Origin: Hyphomicrobiaceae bacterium
Lineage (GTDB): Bacteria; Pseudomonadota; Alphaproteobacteria; Rhizobiales; Hyphomicrobiaceae
Assembly (NCBI GenBank): GCA_025359185.1
Contig: JANYHF010000110.1
Coordinates: 1 to 42,521, forward strand
DNA length: 42,521 nt
Reading direction: 5' to 3'
Part shown: in pieces, positions 7,872-15,934 of the stretch
Position numbering within the stretch: the first letter of the stretch is position 1
Layout of the letters: every line of letters starts with the position of its first letter
The notes under the pieces: model-generated
Database searches by the model: none
The model's input: only the letters and a program-made list of their open reading frames with translations
Told to the model about the DNA's origin: nothing
Translations under genes and position numbers: made by a program

Positions 7872-7895
7872 GCTCCCGGTAAGGTTACTGGGAGC
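7872..7895. repeat. Hairpin downstream of spuC
   Basis: The sequence GCTCCCGGTAAGGTTACTGG and on to AGC folds into an 11-bp stem with one mismatch and a 2-base loop, 60 bp after the spuC stop. It may help end the puuA-spuC transcript, though no T-run follows. The rest of the 294-bp gap to the next gene contains the tandem repeats at 7905-7959 and no visible gene. Confidence 0.35.
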
Positions 7896-7904
7896 AGGAC
7901 TCGC

Positions 7905-7959
7905 CGGGAATGATACCTGAATGATCGGGAACGATACCGGAATGACCGCGAATGACCAC
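7905..7959. repeat. 21-bp degenerate tandem repeat
   Basis: Two full units (7905-7925 CGGGAATGATACCTGAATGAT and 7926-7946, four mismatches apart) and a partial third (7947-7959) run head to tail. Each unit itself contains two GAATGA-type cores. Such regularly spaced cores can be protein-binding sites or simple slippage products. The array is intergenic, before the extensin-like gene. Confidence 0.6.
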
Positions 7960-8105
7960 GTATGTGTCACGTTTGGACACCCATTCACCTGCCATTCACC
8001 AAGCTGACACAAGCTCAGCACGATCACGCCGTAACTGCGCTTCCTTTGGTAAATAGGAAGGTTCTGTTTACCAAGCCTTAGGACACTCCTGCGCAGTTTC
8101 GGCTC

Positions 8106-8774
8106 ATGTTGCGTCGATTGAGTTACAGCGTATTCGGCATCATGACTGTGCTGGCCCTGGCGAGCTGCGGGACCACCACACGCAATTTTGTCGCGAGCCC
8201 CGAACCCTGGCGTAAGTCCGCCGAAGCCTCGTGCCTACGGGCCGGCGTGGTCATGGAAAGCCCGTTCATTGCTCAGCGCTCCTCCTTAAGCGCGGCCGAT
8301 GATTTATGCGGCGCCGTGCATCCGTTCCAGGTCGCTGCTGTCGGCGGCGGCGCGGTGGCGCTTGTGCCCAACGCTCTTGTCAATTGCCAGATGGTGCCTG
8401 CGCTCGACCAATGGGTGGACGACGTGGTCATCCCGGCCGCCCACGCCGTTTATGGCCTGGGTGTTGCACAGATGAAGGTGTTGGCGTCCTATTCCTGCAG
8501 GCCAATGAACAACGTCTACGGAGCGAAATTGTCCGAGCACGGACACGCCAATGCCGTGGATATCGGTGCCTTTACACTCACCAACGGCCGCACCATCACG
8601 GTGTTGACTGGCTGGAATGGATCGGACGCTGACAGACGATTTTTGCACGCGGTTCATGATGGCGCCTGCCAGACCTTCACGACAGTTCTCGGCCCAGGCT
8701 ACAACGCCGAGCACCACGACCATTTCCATGTCGATCTGATGCCGCGCCATGTCGGGCATGGTGTGTGCGAATAG
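8106..8774 (+). CDS. Extensin-like C-terminal domain lipoprotein (probable metallopeptidase fold)
   Basis: The 222-residue product has a lipoprotein signal (hydrophobic core, then LALASC at about 17-22, with Cys22 as lipid site), so it is predicted to be membrane-anchored in the periplasm. Residues from about 55 onwards match the bacterial Extensin-like_C family. Key features are YSCRPMNNVYGAKLSEHGHA, then NAVDIGAF, and the late EHHDHFHVD. These His/Asp residues follow the HxxGxAxD...HxH pattern of LAS-type peptidoglycan peptidases such as MepA and VanX. A role in cell-wall cleavage is inferred from the fold, not proven for the family. It is convergent with mtnP, only 10 bp between stops. No clear ribosome site precedes ATG 8106. 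Confidence 0.8.
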   Translation: MLRRLSYSVFGIMTVLALASCGTTTRNFVASPEPWRKSAEASCLRAGVVMESPFIAQRSSLSAADDLCGAVHPFQVAAVGGGAVALVPNALVNCQMVPALDQWVDDVVIPAAHAVYGLGVAQMKVLASYSCRPMNNVYGAKLSEHGHANAVDIGAFTLTNGRTITVLTGWNGSDADRRFLHAVHDGACQTFTTVLGPGYNAEHHDHFHVDLMPRHVGHGVCE

Positions 8775-8784
8775 TGCAAAAGCT

Positions 8785-9663
8785 TCAGTGCACTTTCAAG
8801 AGCCGCCCCGCCACCGCGTCTAACTTGGCGATCAGCTCAGGGTCGCGGCGCTCGGGCGGCGTCATGATCGCGACGTCCAGCGCGCGATCCGAACCGATCG
8901 GACATACCTCGTGTTGCTTAGGGAAATCGCGGGCGACGCGGGCGATCAGGCGCTGCGCCTTAGCGGCATTCTCCTGCATCACCTTGATGACAGCGGCGAC
9001 ATTCACGTCGGCGTGTTCACTGTGCCAGCAGTCGTAGTCTGTCACCATCGAGATGGTGGCGTAGCAGATCTCCGCCTCGCGGGCGAGTTTGGCTTCCGGC
9101 ATGTTGGTCATGCCGATCACGGAGCATCCCCAGCTGCGATAGAGGTTGCTCTCGGCGCGGGTGGAAAATTGCGGGCCTTCCATCACCATGTAGGTACCGC
9201 CGCGCGTGTGCTCGATTTTCTCGGCTGCCGCCGCTGCCGCGATGCGATCAACGAGGCCCGGGCTGACGGGATCGGCCATCGAGACATGGGCGACGCAACC
9301 TTTGCCAAAGAAGCTTTTGTCGCGCGCAAACGTGCGGTCGATGAACTGATCCACCAAGACGAAATGGCCCGGCGCCAACTCTTCTTTTAATGATCCGCAG
9401 GCGGACACGGAAATAAGATCGGTGACGCCCGCGCGCTTTAGCACATCGATGTTGGCGCGGTAGTTGATGTCGGTGGGCGGGACCCGGTGGCCCTTGCCAT
9501 GGCGCGGCAGGAAAACGATGGATGTGCCGCCGATCTCGCCAAATTTCAGTTCGTCGGACGGCAAGCCCCAGGGTGAATGGAAACGTTCCGTGCGCGTACT
9601 GGCAAGGCCCGGCAGGTCATAGAGTCCGCTGCCGCCAAGGATTCCGAGAACCGCTTTCGTCAT
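8785..9663 (-). CDS. mtnP: S-methyl-5'-thioadenosine phosphorylase
   Basis: It cleaves methylthioadenosine with phosphate to adenine and 5-methylthioribose-1-phosphate, recycling the by-product of polyamine synthesis. The 292-residue protein starts at ATG 9663 (MTKAVLGILGGSGLYDLPGL). It carries family hallmarks: phosphate-binding GGSGLY, FLPRHGKGHRVPPTDINYRAN, ISVSACGSLKEELAPG, YMVMEGPQFSTRAES and GMTNMPEAKLAREAEI. The reading frame stays open 160 bp further upstream, but that part contains a dispersed repeat and is not coding. It lies downstream of petC on the same strand, about 195 bp away, an arrangement often seen in Rhizobiales. Confidence 0.95.
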   Translation of the reverse strand: MTKAVLGILGGSGLYDLPGLASTRTERFHSPWGLPSDELKFGEIGGTSIVFLPRHGKGHRVPPTDINYRANIDVLKRAGVTDLISVSACGSLKEELAPGHFVLVDQFIDRTFARDKSFFGKGCVAHVSMADPVSPGLVDRIAAAAAAEKIEHTRGGTYMVMEGPQFSTRAESNLYRSWGCSVIGMTNMPEAKLAREAEICYATISMVTDYDCWHSEHADVNVAAVIKVMQENAAKAQRLIARVARDFPKQHEVCPIGSDRALDVAIMTPPERRDPELIAKLDAVAGRLLKVH

Positions 9664-9734
9664 GACACGCCCCGTGCTGGTTGCTGCGTAGGAGCCTGCA
9701 TAGCCTGATTGGTGCGATTGGAAAAGGCTTGTGC

Positions 9735-9767
9735 GATGTAGGGGCGGCCTGCGGTCGCTCCTACATC
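9735..9767. repeat. Dispersed palindromic repeat, copy near mtnP
   Basis: GATGTAGGGGCGGCCTGCGG followed by TCGCTCCTACATC is an imperfect palindrome related to the repeats at 15-42 and 4641-4755. They share the GTAGGGGCG end and the CTACATCGAGAG flank. It lies between petC and mtnP on their common transcript. It is non-coding. Confidence 0.6.
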
Positions 9768-9858
9768 GAGAGAACACACGTCCTCCCCCCCCCAAAAGCC
9801 GATGGCCAGCCCGAAGGCCAGCCACCAGTCCCCAACGCCCTTTGGTAACCCTGTAAAT

Positions 9859-10848
9859 TCAGTGCAGCCGCGCCCAGATCTGGCGCTTGGCGAACCACAG
9901 TAACACTGACAGAATGAGCAAGTAGATCATCATCTTCAGGCCAGTTTCCTTGCGCTCTTCCAGCGTCGGATCGGCCGTCCAGGCCAGGAATGCTGAAACA
10001 TCGTGCGCGTACTGATCGACCGACGGCTTGGTGCCATCGGTGTAGTCCACCTGCCCGTCGGCAGCCAGCGGCGGCGGCATGTGGATCTGGTGGCCCGGAT
10101 AAGTGGTGTTGTAATAGAGGCCCTCGGCGAGTTTGTTGCACTCGTCCTTCTTGCCCGCGCCTTCAGCCACATTGATACTCACGCAGCGCAGCGTGTCCTT
10201 GACTGCTTGAGCCTCGGGGATCGGCGTCAACTTGCCCTGCGCGTCCATCACATAGGTTGGCGCCTTGTCGTGATAGCTCGTCAGCAGACTGCGGATATAA
10301 TCCGGCCCGCCTTCTTGATAGCCACGGGCGATTTCTGACAGCCACTGAAACGGCGCCAGGTACAGCGGCACGTTCAAGGGCGCGTTCCGGGCGCGCGCCA
10401 TCAGCGACAAATCCGGCGGCACCGCACCATTATTCGCAGCCCTAGCCGCCGCTTCATTGGCGAACGGCCCTTTGAAGGCATCGGCCAGCATCGCCGCGCG
10501 CTTTGCAGGCAGGCCATTGGCGTCGACGGTGTCTTCGAATTCCACGCCCTTGATCAGGGTATTGACCTGCCCCTCAGTGAAGCCAGGACCACCCGGCTCA
10601 GCCAAATTGCGGTATTTCATCAGCCGCAAAGAATGACAGTTGGAGCAGACTTCCTTGTAGACTTTGTAGCCGCGCTGCAACTGGGCCTTGTCGAAATGGC
10701 CGGTCATTCCGGCAAAACTCCAGGTCTCGCGCGGGACGCTTGATTCGGCCATTTCGGCTGACGCCAAAACCGGCGTCAGCACGAACGGAGCAGCGAGCGC
10801 CACCATTTTAGCCCAGATGGGCAACACCCGTCTTATGGTGCCAAGCAT
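9859..10848 (-). CDS. petC: Cytochrome c1 of the bc1 complex
   Basis: This is the membrane-anchored haem c subunit passing electrons from the Rieske centre to cytochrome c. The 329-residue protein has a signal peptide (to about ASA at 29-31). The haem c site is CSNCH at residues 68-72, followed by conserved NGAVPPDLSLMARAR, and the methionine haem ligand lies in HQIHMPPPL (Met257). A C-terminal membrane helix spans about 305-320 (MMIYLLILSVLLWF), with a positively charged tail. Cys222 and Cys237 may form the disulfide seen in some alphaproteobacterial c1 proteins. AGGAG lies about 11 bases before ATG 10848. It is last of petA-petB-petC, 39 bp after petB. Confidence 0.97.
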   Translation of the reverse strand: MLGTIRRVLPIWAKMVALAAPFVLTPVLASAEMAESSVPRETWSFAGMTGHFDKAQLQRGYKVYKEVCSNCHSLRLMKYRNLAEPGGPGFTEGQVNTLIKGVEFEDTVDANGLPAKRAAMLADAFKGPFANEAAARAANNGAVPPDLSLMARARNAPLNVPLYLAPFQWLSEIARGYQEGGPDYIRSLLTSYHDKAPTYVMDAQGKLTPIPEAQAVKDTLRCVSINVAEGAGKKDECNKLAEGLYYNTTYPGHQIHMPPPLAADGQVDYTDGTKPSVDQYAHDVSAFLAWTADPTLEERKETGLKMMIYLLILSVLLWFAKRQIWARLH

Positions 10849-10887
10849 TGTTCTTACGACTCCTTCTGGGGTCTCGGTATCCAGGAC

Positions 10888-12177
10888 TTAACGCTTTTCG
10901 GCCAACGCCGTGGCGCCCTGCGGCAGGCCACTACCGCCGCCACCGCCTAATTTGCCCAGCACGGATTCGGTGATCGAGTTGGGCATCGGCAGTGGCGTTT
11001 CGATCAAGCCAAGCAAAGGCAGCACAACGATGAAGTAGGCGAAATAGTAGATCGAGAAGATACGCGACCAGAACACGTACCAACCCTCTGGTGGCTTGCC
11101 GCCAAGATAGGTGAGACCTATGAACGAGACCACGAACAACCAGAAGCACCAGCGGTAGGCCGGGCGGTACTTGGCCGAGCGGACGCGCGAGGTGTCGAGC
11201 CACGGCACGAAGAACCAGAGGACGATGGAGAGGGCAAAAAAGATGACGCCATAGAGCTTGTTCGGGATCGAGCGCAAGATGGCGTAGTAGGGGCGGAAGT
11301 ACCATTCCGGCGAGATTTCCGCTGGCGTCTTCAACGCGTTGGCCTGCTCGTTGTTGATCGGGTCGGCGAGGTAGCCCGGCACGTAAAACACGAACCAGGC
11401 GAACACCAGGATGAACACGGAGAGTGAGAAGGCATCCTTGGCCGTCATATACGGATGGAACGGAACCGTATCGCTGTCTTTCTTCACGCTGAGGCCGGTG
11501 GGGTTGTTATTGCCCGATACATGCAGCGCCCAGATGTGCAGAACAACGAGGCCCGCGATCGCGAAGGGCAACAAGTAGTGGAGGCTGAACAGACGATTGA
11601 GCGTGGCGCCGTTGACGGAATAGCCGCCCAGGATTGTTTGCAGAACAAACGTGCCAAGACCCTTGATCACCTCATCCAGCGTGCCGAACAAGCCGGTGAT
11701 AACCGTCACACCCCAAAAACTCATCTGTCCCCAGCGCAGCGAGTAACCCATGAAGGCCGTCGCCATCATCAGTGCATAGATCAGCATACCGAGAATCCAC
11801 AAGATTTCGCGAGGCGCCTTGTAGGAGCCAAAATACAGGCCGCGGAACATATGGATGTAAACAGCAAAAAAGAACATCGATGCGCCGACCATATGGATGG
11901 GCTGGATCAGCCAGCCCCACGGCACGTCACGCATAATGTGCTCGATCGAATCGAACGCCAGTTTATCGTTCGGCACATAATGCATGGCCAGCACGACGCC
12001 GGTGATGATCTGTGTCATCAGGCAGAAAGTGAGGATACCGCCGAACGTCCACAGATAGTTGAGGTTACGCGGGGTCGGGAACGATAGGAAATCGGCGCCC
12101 AGCCGGATGATCGGCAGACGCTCGTCCATCCAGCGCTCGAAGCCGGAGTTCGGCGTATAAGATGACTCGTGTGACAT
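10888..12177 (-). CDS. petB: Cytochrome b of the bc1 complex
   Basis: This is the integral membrane core subunit holding haems bL and bH and both quinone sites. The product is 429 residues from ATG 12177 (MSHESSYTPNSGFERWMDER), preceded by AAGGAA. A TTG six codons upstream overlapping the petA stop is less likely. It has eight hydrophobic segments. Histidine pairs for the haems lie in IQPIHMVGAS/YIHMFRGLYF and LFSLHYLLPF/VLHIWALHVSG. The Qo-site signature is SPEWYFRPYYAILR. Cytochrome b is separate from c1 here, unlike the fused fbcH arrangement of Bradyrhizobium. It lies 14 bp after petA. Confidence 0.97.
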   Translation of the reverse strand: MSHESSYTPNSGFERWMDERLPIIRLGADFLSFPTPRNLNYLWTFGGILTFCLMTQIITGVVLAMHYVPNDKLAFDSIEHIMRDVPWGWLIQPIHMVGASMFFFAVYIHMFRGLYFGSYKAPREILWILGMLIYALMMATAFMGYSLRWGQMSFWGVTVITGLFGTLDEVIKGLGTFVLQTILGGYSVNGATLNRLFSLHYLLPFAIAGLVVLHIWALHVSGNNNPTGLSVKKDSDTVPFHPYMTAKDAFSLSVFILVFAWFVFYVPGYLADPINNEQANALKTPAEISPEWYFRPYYAILRSIPNKLYGVIFFALSIVLWFFVPWLDTSRVRSAKYRPAYRWCFWLFVVSFIGLTYLGGKPPEGWYVFWSRIFSIYYFAYFIVVLPLLGLIETPLPMPNSITESVLGKLGGGGGSGLPQGATALAEKR

Positions 12178-12191
12178 GGGTGTTTGTTCCT

Positions 12192-12824
12192 TCAACCGAT
12201 CTTGATCTTGGTATCGGACACGAATGCATACGGCGGCACTTCAAGATTGCGCGGCGCGGGGCCTTTGCGCACGCGGCCTGAAGTGTCGTATAATGAGCCG
12301 TGGCATGGACAGGCCCAGCCGCCATATTCGCCACGGTTTTCGCCCATGGCTTGGCCAGCTGGAATGCAGCCCAGATGCGTGCAGATGCCAACCAGCACAA
12401 GCCATTGCTCTTTGCCGGCCTTGACGCGATTCTCGTCTGTGGCTTCGGCGCTATCAGGTAACGCTGTGTTCTGTGCTTTCAGATCCCTGAGGTCAGCCAT
12501 CGCGACCGAGCGGGCCGTCTCGATCTCTTCTTTGGTGCGATGACGGATGAAGATCGACTTGCCGCGCCAGAGCGTCGTGATGGCCTGACCTTCCTTGATC
12601 GGCCCAATATCTACTTCGATCGGCAATCCGGCGGCAATGGTGCTGGAGTCGGGCCGCATCTGCGCCAGCATCGGCCACATGGCCGCGCCGAGGCCAACCA
12701 ACGCCCAGCTGCCCGCCATGATCTGCAAGAAGTCGCGGCGCGACGGATGGCCCTCACCTTCGGCTCCATGCCCGGGCGCAGCGCTGCCTTGCGGGGTTGT
12801 GCTGCCTGTTGTGTACGTTGCCAA
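12192..12824 (-). CDS. petA: Rieske iron-sulfur subunit of the bc1 complex
   Basis: It carries the 2Fe-2S centre that takes the first electron from quinol. The 210-residue protein starts at a TTG codon (12824) that is backed by an excellent GAAGGAGG six bases away; no ATG occurs before residue 36. Residues 29-54 form a twin-arginine-type signal anchor (SRRDFLQ, then a hydrophobic stretch). Cluster ligands are in CTHLGC (148-153) and CPCHG (172-176), with the GSLYDTSGRVRKGPAPRNL loop completing the fold. It is the first gene of the petABC operon, with the promoter expected in 12825-13159. Confidence 0.97.
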   Translation of the reverse strand: MATYTTGSTTPQGSAAPGHGAEGEGHPSRRDFLQIMAGSWALVGLGAAMWPMLAQMRPDSSTIAAGLPIEVDIGPIKEGQAITTLWRGKSIFIRHRTKEEIETARSVAMADLRDLKAQNTALPDSAEATDENRVKAGKEQWLVLVGICTHLGCIPAGQAMGENRGEYGGWACPCHGSLYDTSGRVRKGPAPRNLEVPPYAFVSDTKIKIG

Positions 12825-13159
12825 GTCTGGCCTCCTTCAAATCCAAAACGTCCGGAAAATCCAGCACGTCTGGCACGACGAATATCTCAAGCCGTCTCGC
12901 GGCAGCGTGAGCAACGCACAATCTCCGCTGAAGGCGGTTGCAGCGTCGCTCAAGATCCGGAGGGCCGGTTGGACTATGTCAACATTGAACGCTCCACGCA
13001 CGCACGTCGGAGCGACTTTTGGCGCGACCTTTTGCCATCGGCAGGCAGTGTCAAGGAGCCGGTCTCATGTTATGGTTCGCACACCAGCTCCGGCAAGAGA
13101 ATGCGGCGGGTTGCCCTTGCGACGCCACGCCGTTCGATCATCCCGGAGGCCCAAGACCA
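12825..13159. other. Divergent intergenic region between petA and trmL
   Basis: 335 bp with no convincing gene. Open frames crossing it lack ribosome sites and family similarity. It must hold the petABC promoter (minus strand) and the trmL promoter (plus strand), but I see no strong -35/-10 pair. The petA ribosome site lies at its left end and a GGAGG for trmL at its right end. Confidence 0.5.
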
Positions 13160-13618
13160 ATGCGTATTGCCCTCTACCAGCCGGACATTCCGCAGAACAC
13201 AGGCACCATCTTGCGGCTGGCGGCGTGCCTCGGTGTGGCAGTGGATCTGATCGGACCAGCCGGATTTGATTCGACGGATCGCGGGCTGAAGCGTGCGGGT
13301 CTAGATTATTTGCAGCATGTACAACTTGAGCGGTACATCTCCTGGGAGCGGTTTTTGGTGGAGCGCCTGCCGGGCCGGCTTGTGCTGCTGAGCACGGCGG
13401 CAGTGACGTCCTTCGTGGATTTCAGGTACCGGCGTGATGACGTGCTGCTGTTCGGGCGCGAGACCGCCGGTGTGCCGCCTCATGTGCACGCTGCTGCGGA
13501 TGCGCGGTTGCGGGTCCCGATGCGGTCCGGCCTGCGGTCGCTGAACATCGCAGTTGCGGCGGCCATGGTGGTGGGCGAGGCCCTAAGGCAAACGGACGGT
13601 TTTGCGAGATTGAGCTGA
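13160..13618 (+). CDS. trmL: tRNA (cytidine(34)-2'-O)-methyltransferase
   Basis: It methylates the wobble ribose of certain leucine tRNAs using S-adenosylmethionine. The 152-residue protein is the normal size of TrmL and begins MRIALYQPDIPQNTGTILRL, the SPOUT-family N-terminal motif. The knot-forming C-terminal part has LLFGRETAGVPPHVH and the SAM-binding MRSGLRSLNIAVAAAM. ATG 13160 is preceded by GGAGG about 11 bases away; the frame is open further upstream, but homology begins only here. It ends 2 bp from the stop of the convergent RTX gene. Confidence 0.95.
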   Translation: MRIALYQPDIPQNTGTILRLAACLGVAVDLIGPAGFDSTDRGLKRAGLDYLQHVQLERYISWERFLVERLPGRLVLLSTAAVTSFVDFRYRRDDVLLFGRETAGVPPHVHAAADARLRVPMRSGLRSLNIAVAAAMVVGEALRQTDGFARLS

Positions 13619-13620
13619 GA

Positions 13621-14583
13621 TCAGTGGGCCAGGATGAAATCGGTTTCGACGACGTTGGCGGCGAGCACATGTTCAAGTGTGATGCTTTGTGCGCCATAAA
13701 CGACTTTTGCGCCGTGAGCGGTGTCGGTGATCGTTAGCTCGCTGAATTTGCCGATGAATGAGTCGGCTTTGAGATCGATGGTGTCAGTGCTCGGCGTGAA
13801 ATCGGTGATCACGTCCTGCCCGGCACCGTTGCCGAAGGCGAATACATCGGCACCCGCGCCGCCCGTTAATGTATCATTGCCAAAACCGCCAACCAACAAA
13901 TCAGCGCCACGACCGCCGTTCAGCACGTCATCGCCCTTGCCGCCGATCAGGTGATCATCCCCGTCACCGCCCAACAGCGTGTCGTTTCCTGAACCACCGT
14001 CTATCTGGTCGTTGCCCGCCCCGCCGCGGATCGAATCATTGCCGTCTTCGCCCAGCAGGATGTCGTTGCCGTCGTCGCCGTTCAGCGTGTCGCTGCCTTT
14101 GCCGCCGCTGATGTAGTCCTTGCCTGTGCCCCCAAAGAGCACGTCGTTGCCATCACCGCCGAGCATCCGGTCGTCGTTGGCGCCGCCGTACAAAGTGTCG
14201 TTGCCGATACCTCCATCGAGCGTGTCATTGCCAGCGCCACCAAACAGGTGATCGTTGCCGTCGTCGCCGTTGACGTTGTCTTTGCCATCGCCGCCATATC
14301 CGAGGTCGTTGCCCTTGCCGCCATAGAGTTTGTCGTCGCCTTGATCGCCGTTTAGCAGGTCGTTGTCCGCCGCGCCCGAAAGCGCGTCATTGCCGAGGCC
14401 ACCATAAAGGGTGTCCTTGCCATCATCGCCTACCATACGGTCGAGCCCGTCGCCGCCATACATGAGGTCGTTGCCCGCGCCTGCTAGCATCAGGTCGTTG
14501 CCGCCGAGGCCCTCCATGGAATCGTTCTCGGCATCGCCAATCAGGCTAGGATCGGCGTGGTCAGTGCCAGTGATTTTGGCCAT
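13621..14583 (-). CDS. RTX-repeat calcium-binding protein, probably secreted by a type I system
   Basis: The 320-residue product is almost nothing but RTX. From about residue 25 to 245 there are 25 consecutive nonapeptides of the GGxGxDxLx type (for example AGNDTLDGG), which bind Ca2+ in a parallel beta-roll outside the cell. The last 75 residues (GADVFAFGNGAGQDVITDF onwards) match the conserved C-terminal segment that type I secretion systems recognise. There is no N-terminal enzyme domain or Sec signal. ATG 14583 is preferred to a GTG 14 codons upstream; the ribosome site is weak for both. No ABC exporter gene is adjacent. Its role (surface layer, adhesion, matrix) is not shown. Confidence 0.88.
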   Translation of the reverse strand: MAKITGTDHADPSLIGDAENDSMEGLGGNDLMLAGAGNDLMYGGDGLDRMVGDDGKDTLYGGLGNDALSGAADNDLLNGDQGDDKLYGGKGNDLGYGGDGKDNVNGDDGNDHLFGGAGNDTLDGGIGNDTLYGGANDDRMLGGDGNDVLFGGTGKDYISGGKGSDTLNGDDGNDILLGEDGNDSIRGGAGNDQIDGGSGNDTLLGGDGDDHLIGGKGDDVLNGGRGADLLVGGFGNDTLTGGAGADVFAFGNGAGQDVITDFTPSTDTIDLKADSFIGKFSELTITDTAHGAKVVYGAQSITLEHVLAANVVETDFILAH

Positions 14584-14674
14584 TGGGGTCTCGGGTTCGT
14601 ACTGCTTGATCACCCACGATGGCACTAAGGAACGAAAAACCCGTCAATGGGCACCGCGCCGCCAAGCGATTCAT

Positions 14675-15433
14675 TCAGCGCCAAAACAAATAAAGCGTGA
14701 ATGCCGATCCCAGAATAATCAGACTGGTCCGCAGGATAGGCTGGGGCGCCCGCTTAGCGACGATGCCACCAGCGTAAGCGCCAACTACGGCGCCTGCCAT
14801 CATGGCGAGAGCTTGCGGCCAGGCGACCGGGCCGCTGAGGCCATAGATTGCGGTCGCCACAATTGAGCTGACGGCGACAACGGCGTTTTTCACGGCGTTG
14901 GCCTCGTGTATGTCGTCGTAACCAAAGACCGTGAGCACGCCGAGCAGCATCATGCCGACGCCCGCGCCGAAATAGCCGCAGTAAATGGAGAAGAGGAAAA
15001 GGAGGCTTTGGCAAGTCAGGCTTGCGCCCGTCAGCGGTACGCGCACGTTGGCGATGATGGCGGCGCGGATGTGCGGGCCGGTGGCGAAAAGCACTGTCGC
15101 CAGCAACATCAACCAGGGCAGCACGCGGGCAAAGCCGCTCTCGCCGGTCTTCAGCAGCAAGATAGCGCCAGCGGCCCCGCCAGCCGCAGCCGAAACGAGG
15201 CTTGGCATCAGGTCGCGGCCGACGGAACGCAGCTCTGGGCGATAGGAGGTGGCGAGCGCCGTAGGCTGGGCCAGGATAAGAGCGACGAAATTGGTGGTGT
15301 TGGCCGCGAGTGGCGTCAGGCCCGAGAACACCAGGGCCGGGAAGGTGATAAACGACGCTCCGCCCGCCATAACGCTCAGCATTCCGCCAACGACACCAGC
15401 GGCAAACATCAGCAAAAGGGTCAGGATCGGCAT
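14675..15433 (-). CDS. TauE/SafE (TSUP) family membrane permease
   Basis: A 252-residue integral membrane protein with about eight hydrophobic helices arranged in two similar halves. It has the family's N-terminal pattern (AAGVVGGMLSVMAGGASFIT, then FPALVFSGLTPLAANTTNFV) and the second-half counterpart CGYFGAGVGMMLLGVLTVFG. Family members export or import small sulfur compounds or organic anions such as sulfite, sulfoacetate or taurine-derived products. The substrate here cannot be read from sequence, and no sulfur genes are nearby. The start at ATG 15433 lacks a clear ribosome site. Confidence 0.85.
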   Translation of the reverse strand: MPILTLLLMFAAGVVGGMLSVMAGGASFITFPALVFSGLTPLAANTTNFVALILAQPTALATSYRPELRSVGRDLMPSLVSAAAGGAAGAILLLKTGESGFARVLPWLMLLATVLFATGPHIRAAIIANVRVPLTGASLTCQSLLFLFSIYCGYFGAGVGMMLLGVLTVFGYDDIHEANAVKNAVVAVSSIVATAIYGLSGPVAWPQALAMMAGAVVGAYAGGIVAKRAPQPILRTSLIILGSAFTLYLFWR

Positions 15434-15487
15434 CTGCGGTTAGGGCTTTACGGGTTCGGCGGGCAAGCCCGGATTTGGATTGGGACA

Positions 15488-15793
15488 TCAGCTGCCGACG
15501 CTGACAATATCCGTTTCTGCATCCTCGCCTTCGCCAAACCGCAACTCGCCCTCAGCCCCGCGCATAAACCGCGCGGCGGCCAGTACCGGTTCCACGGTTT
15601 CCCAAAGTGCCTGAGCTTTAGGGCCGGTCATGGTCATCTGGCCTTCGCTGCCGTCGATGGACATCTCGCTGCCCTCATAGTCGCCGGCGCCAGCCTCATC
15701 GAGGGCCTCGGCGATCTTCTCCTCGAGCTCATAAAGCGTGTCGAGTTCAGGTTTGCGGTATTTGAATCGGATGATGAGGGATTGCTGGCTCAT
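15488..15793 (-). CDS. Conserved hypothetical protein, 101 residues
   Basis: This is a small soluble acidic protein starting MSQQSLIIRFKYRKPELDTL. It has no signal peptide or membrane segment. The middle (EKIAEALDEAGAGDYEGSEM, then SIDGSEGQMTMTGPKAQALW) looks like an alpha/beta domain of alternating strands and helices, and the C-terminus is strongly acidic. I do not recognise a family with a known function. The frame runs on upstream to 16936, but that part is antisense to ltaE and is not coding. It is divergent from ltaE, with about 140 bp between starts. Confidence 0.7.
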   Translation of the reverse strand: MSQQSLIIRFKYRKPELDTLYELEEKIAEALDEAGAGDYEGSEMSIDGSEGQMTMTGPKAQALWETVEPVLAAARFMRGAEGELRFGEGEDAETDIVSVGS

Positions 15794-15934
15794 GGGTGGC
15801 GTTTTCCAGAGATTGGTGGCGCCTACAGGCACCGAAGGAAACCAAAATTTGCGCCGGTCTAGCCTCAACTCACTTGGTGTGCAATCTGTGTTGTCAGATG
15901 GAATGCCAGGGATGATATTGTGGGAGGCTCGGCC

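Noticed and set aside
9785-9793. Run of nine C residues, possible phase-variation tract
   Set aside because: It lies between genes, not within a coding start or promoter that I can identify, so no switching effect can be argued.
13621-14583. Regularly spaced repeats that could suggest a CRISPR array or satellite DNA
   Set aside because: The roughly 27-bp periodicity is coding. It translates to RTX nonapeptides in one open frame with variable third bases and no unique spacers.
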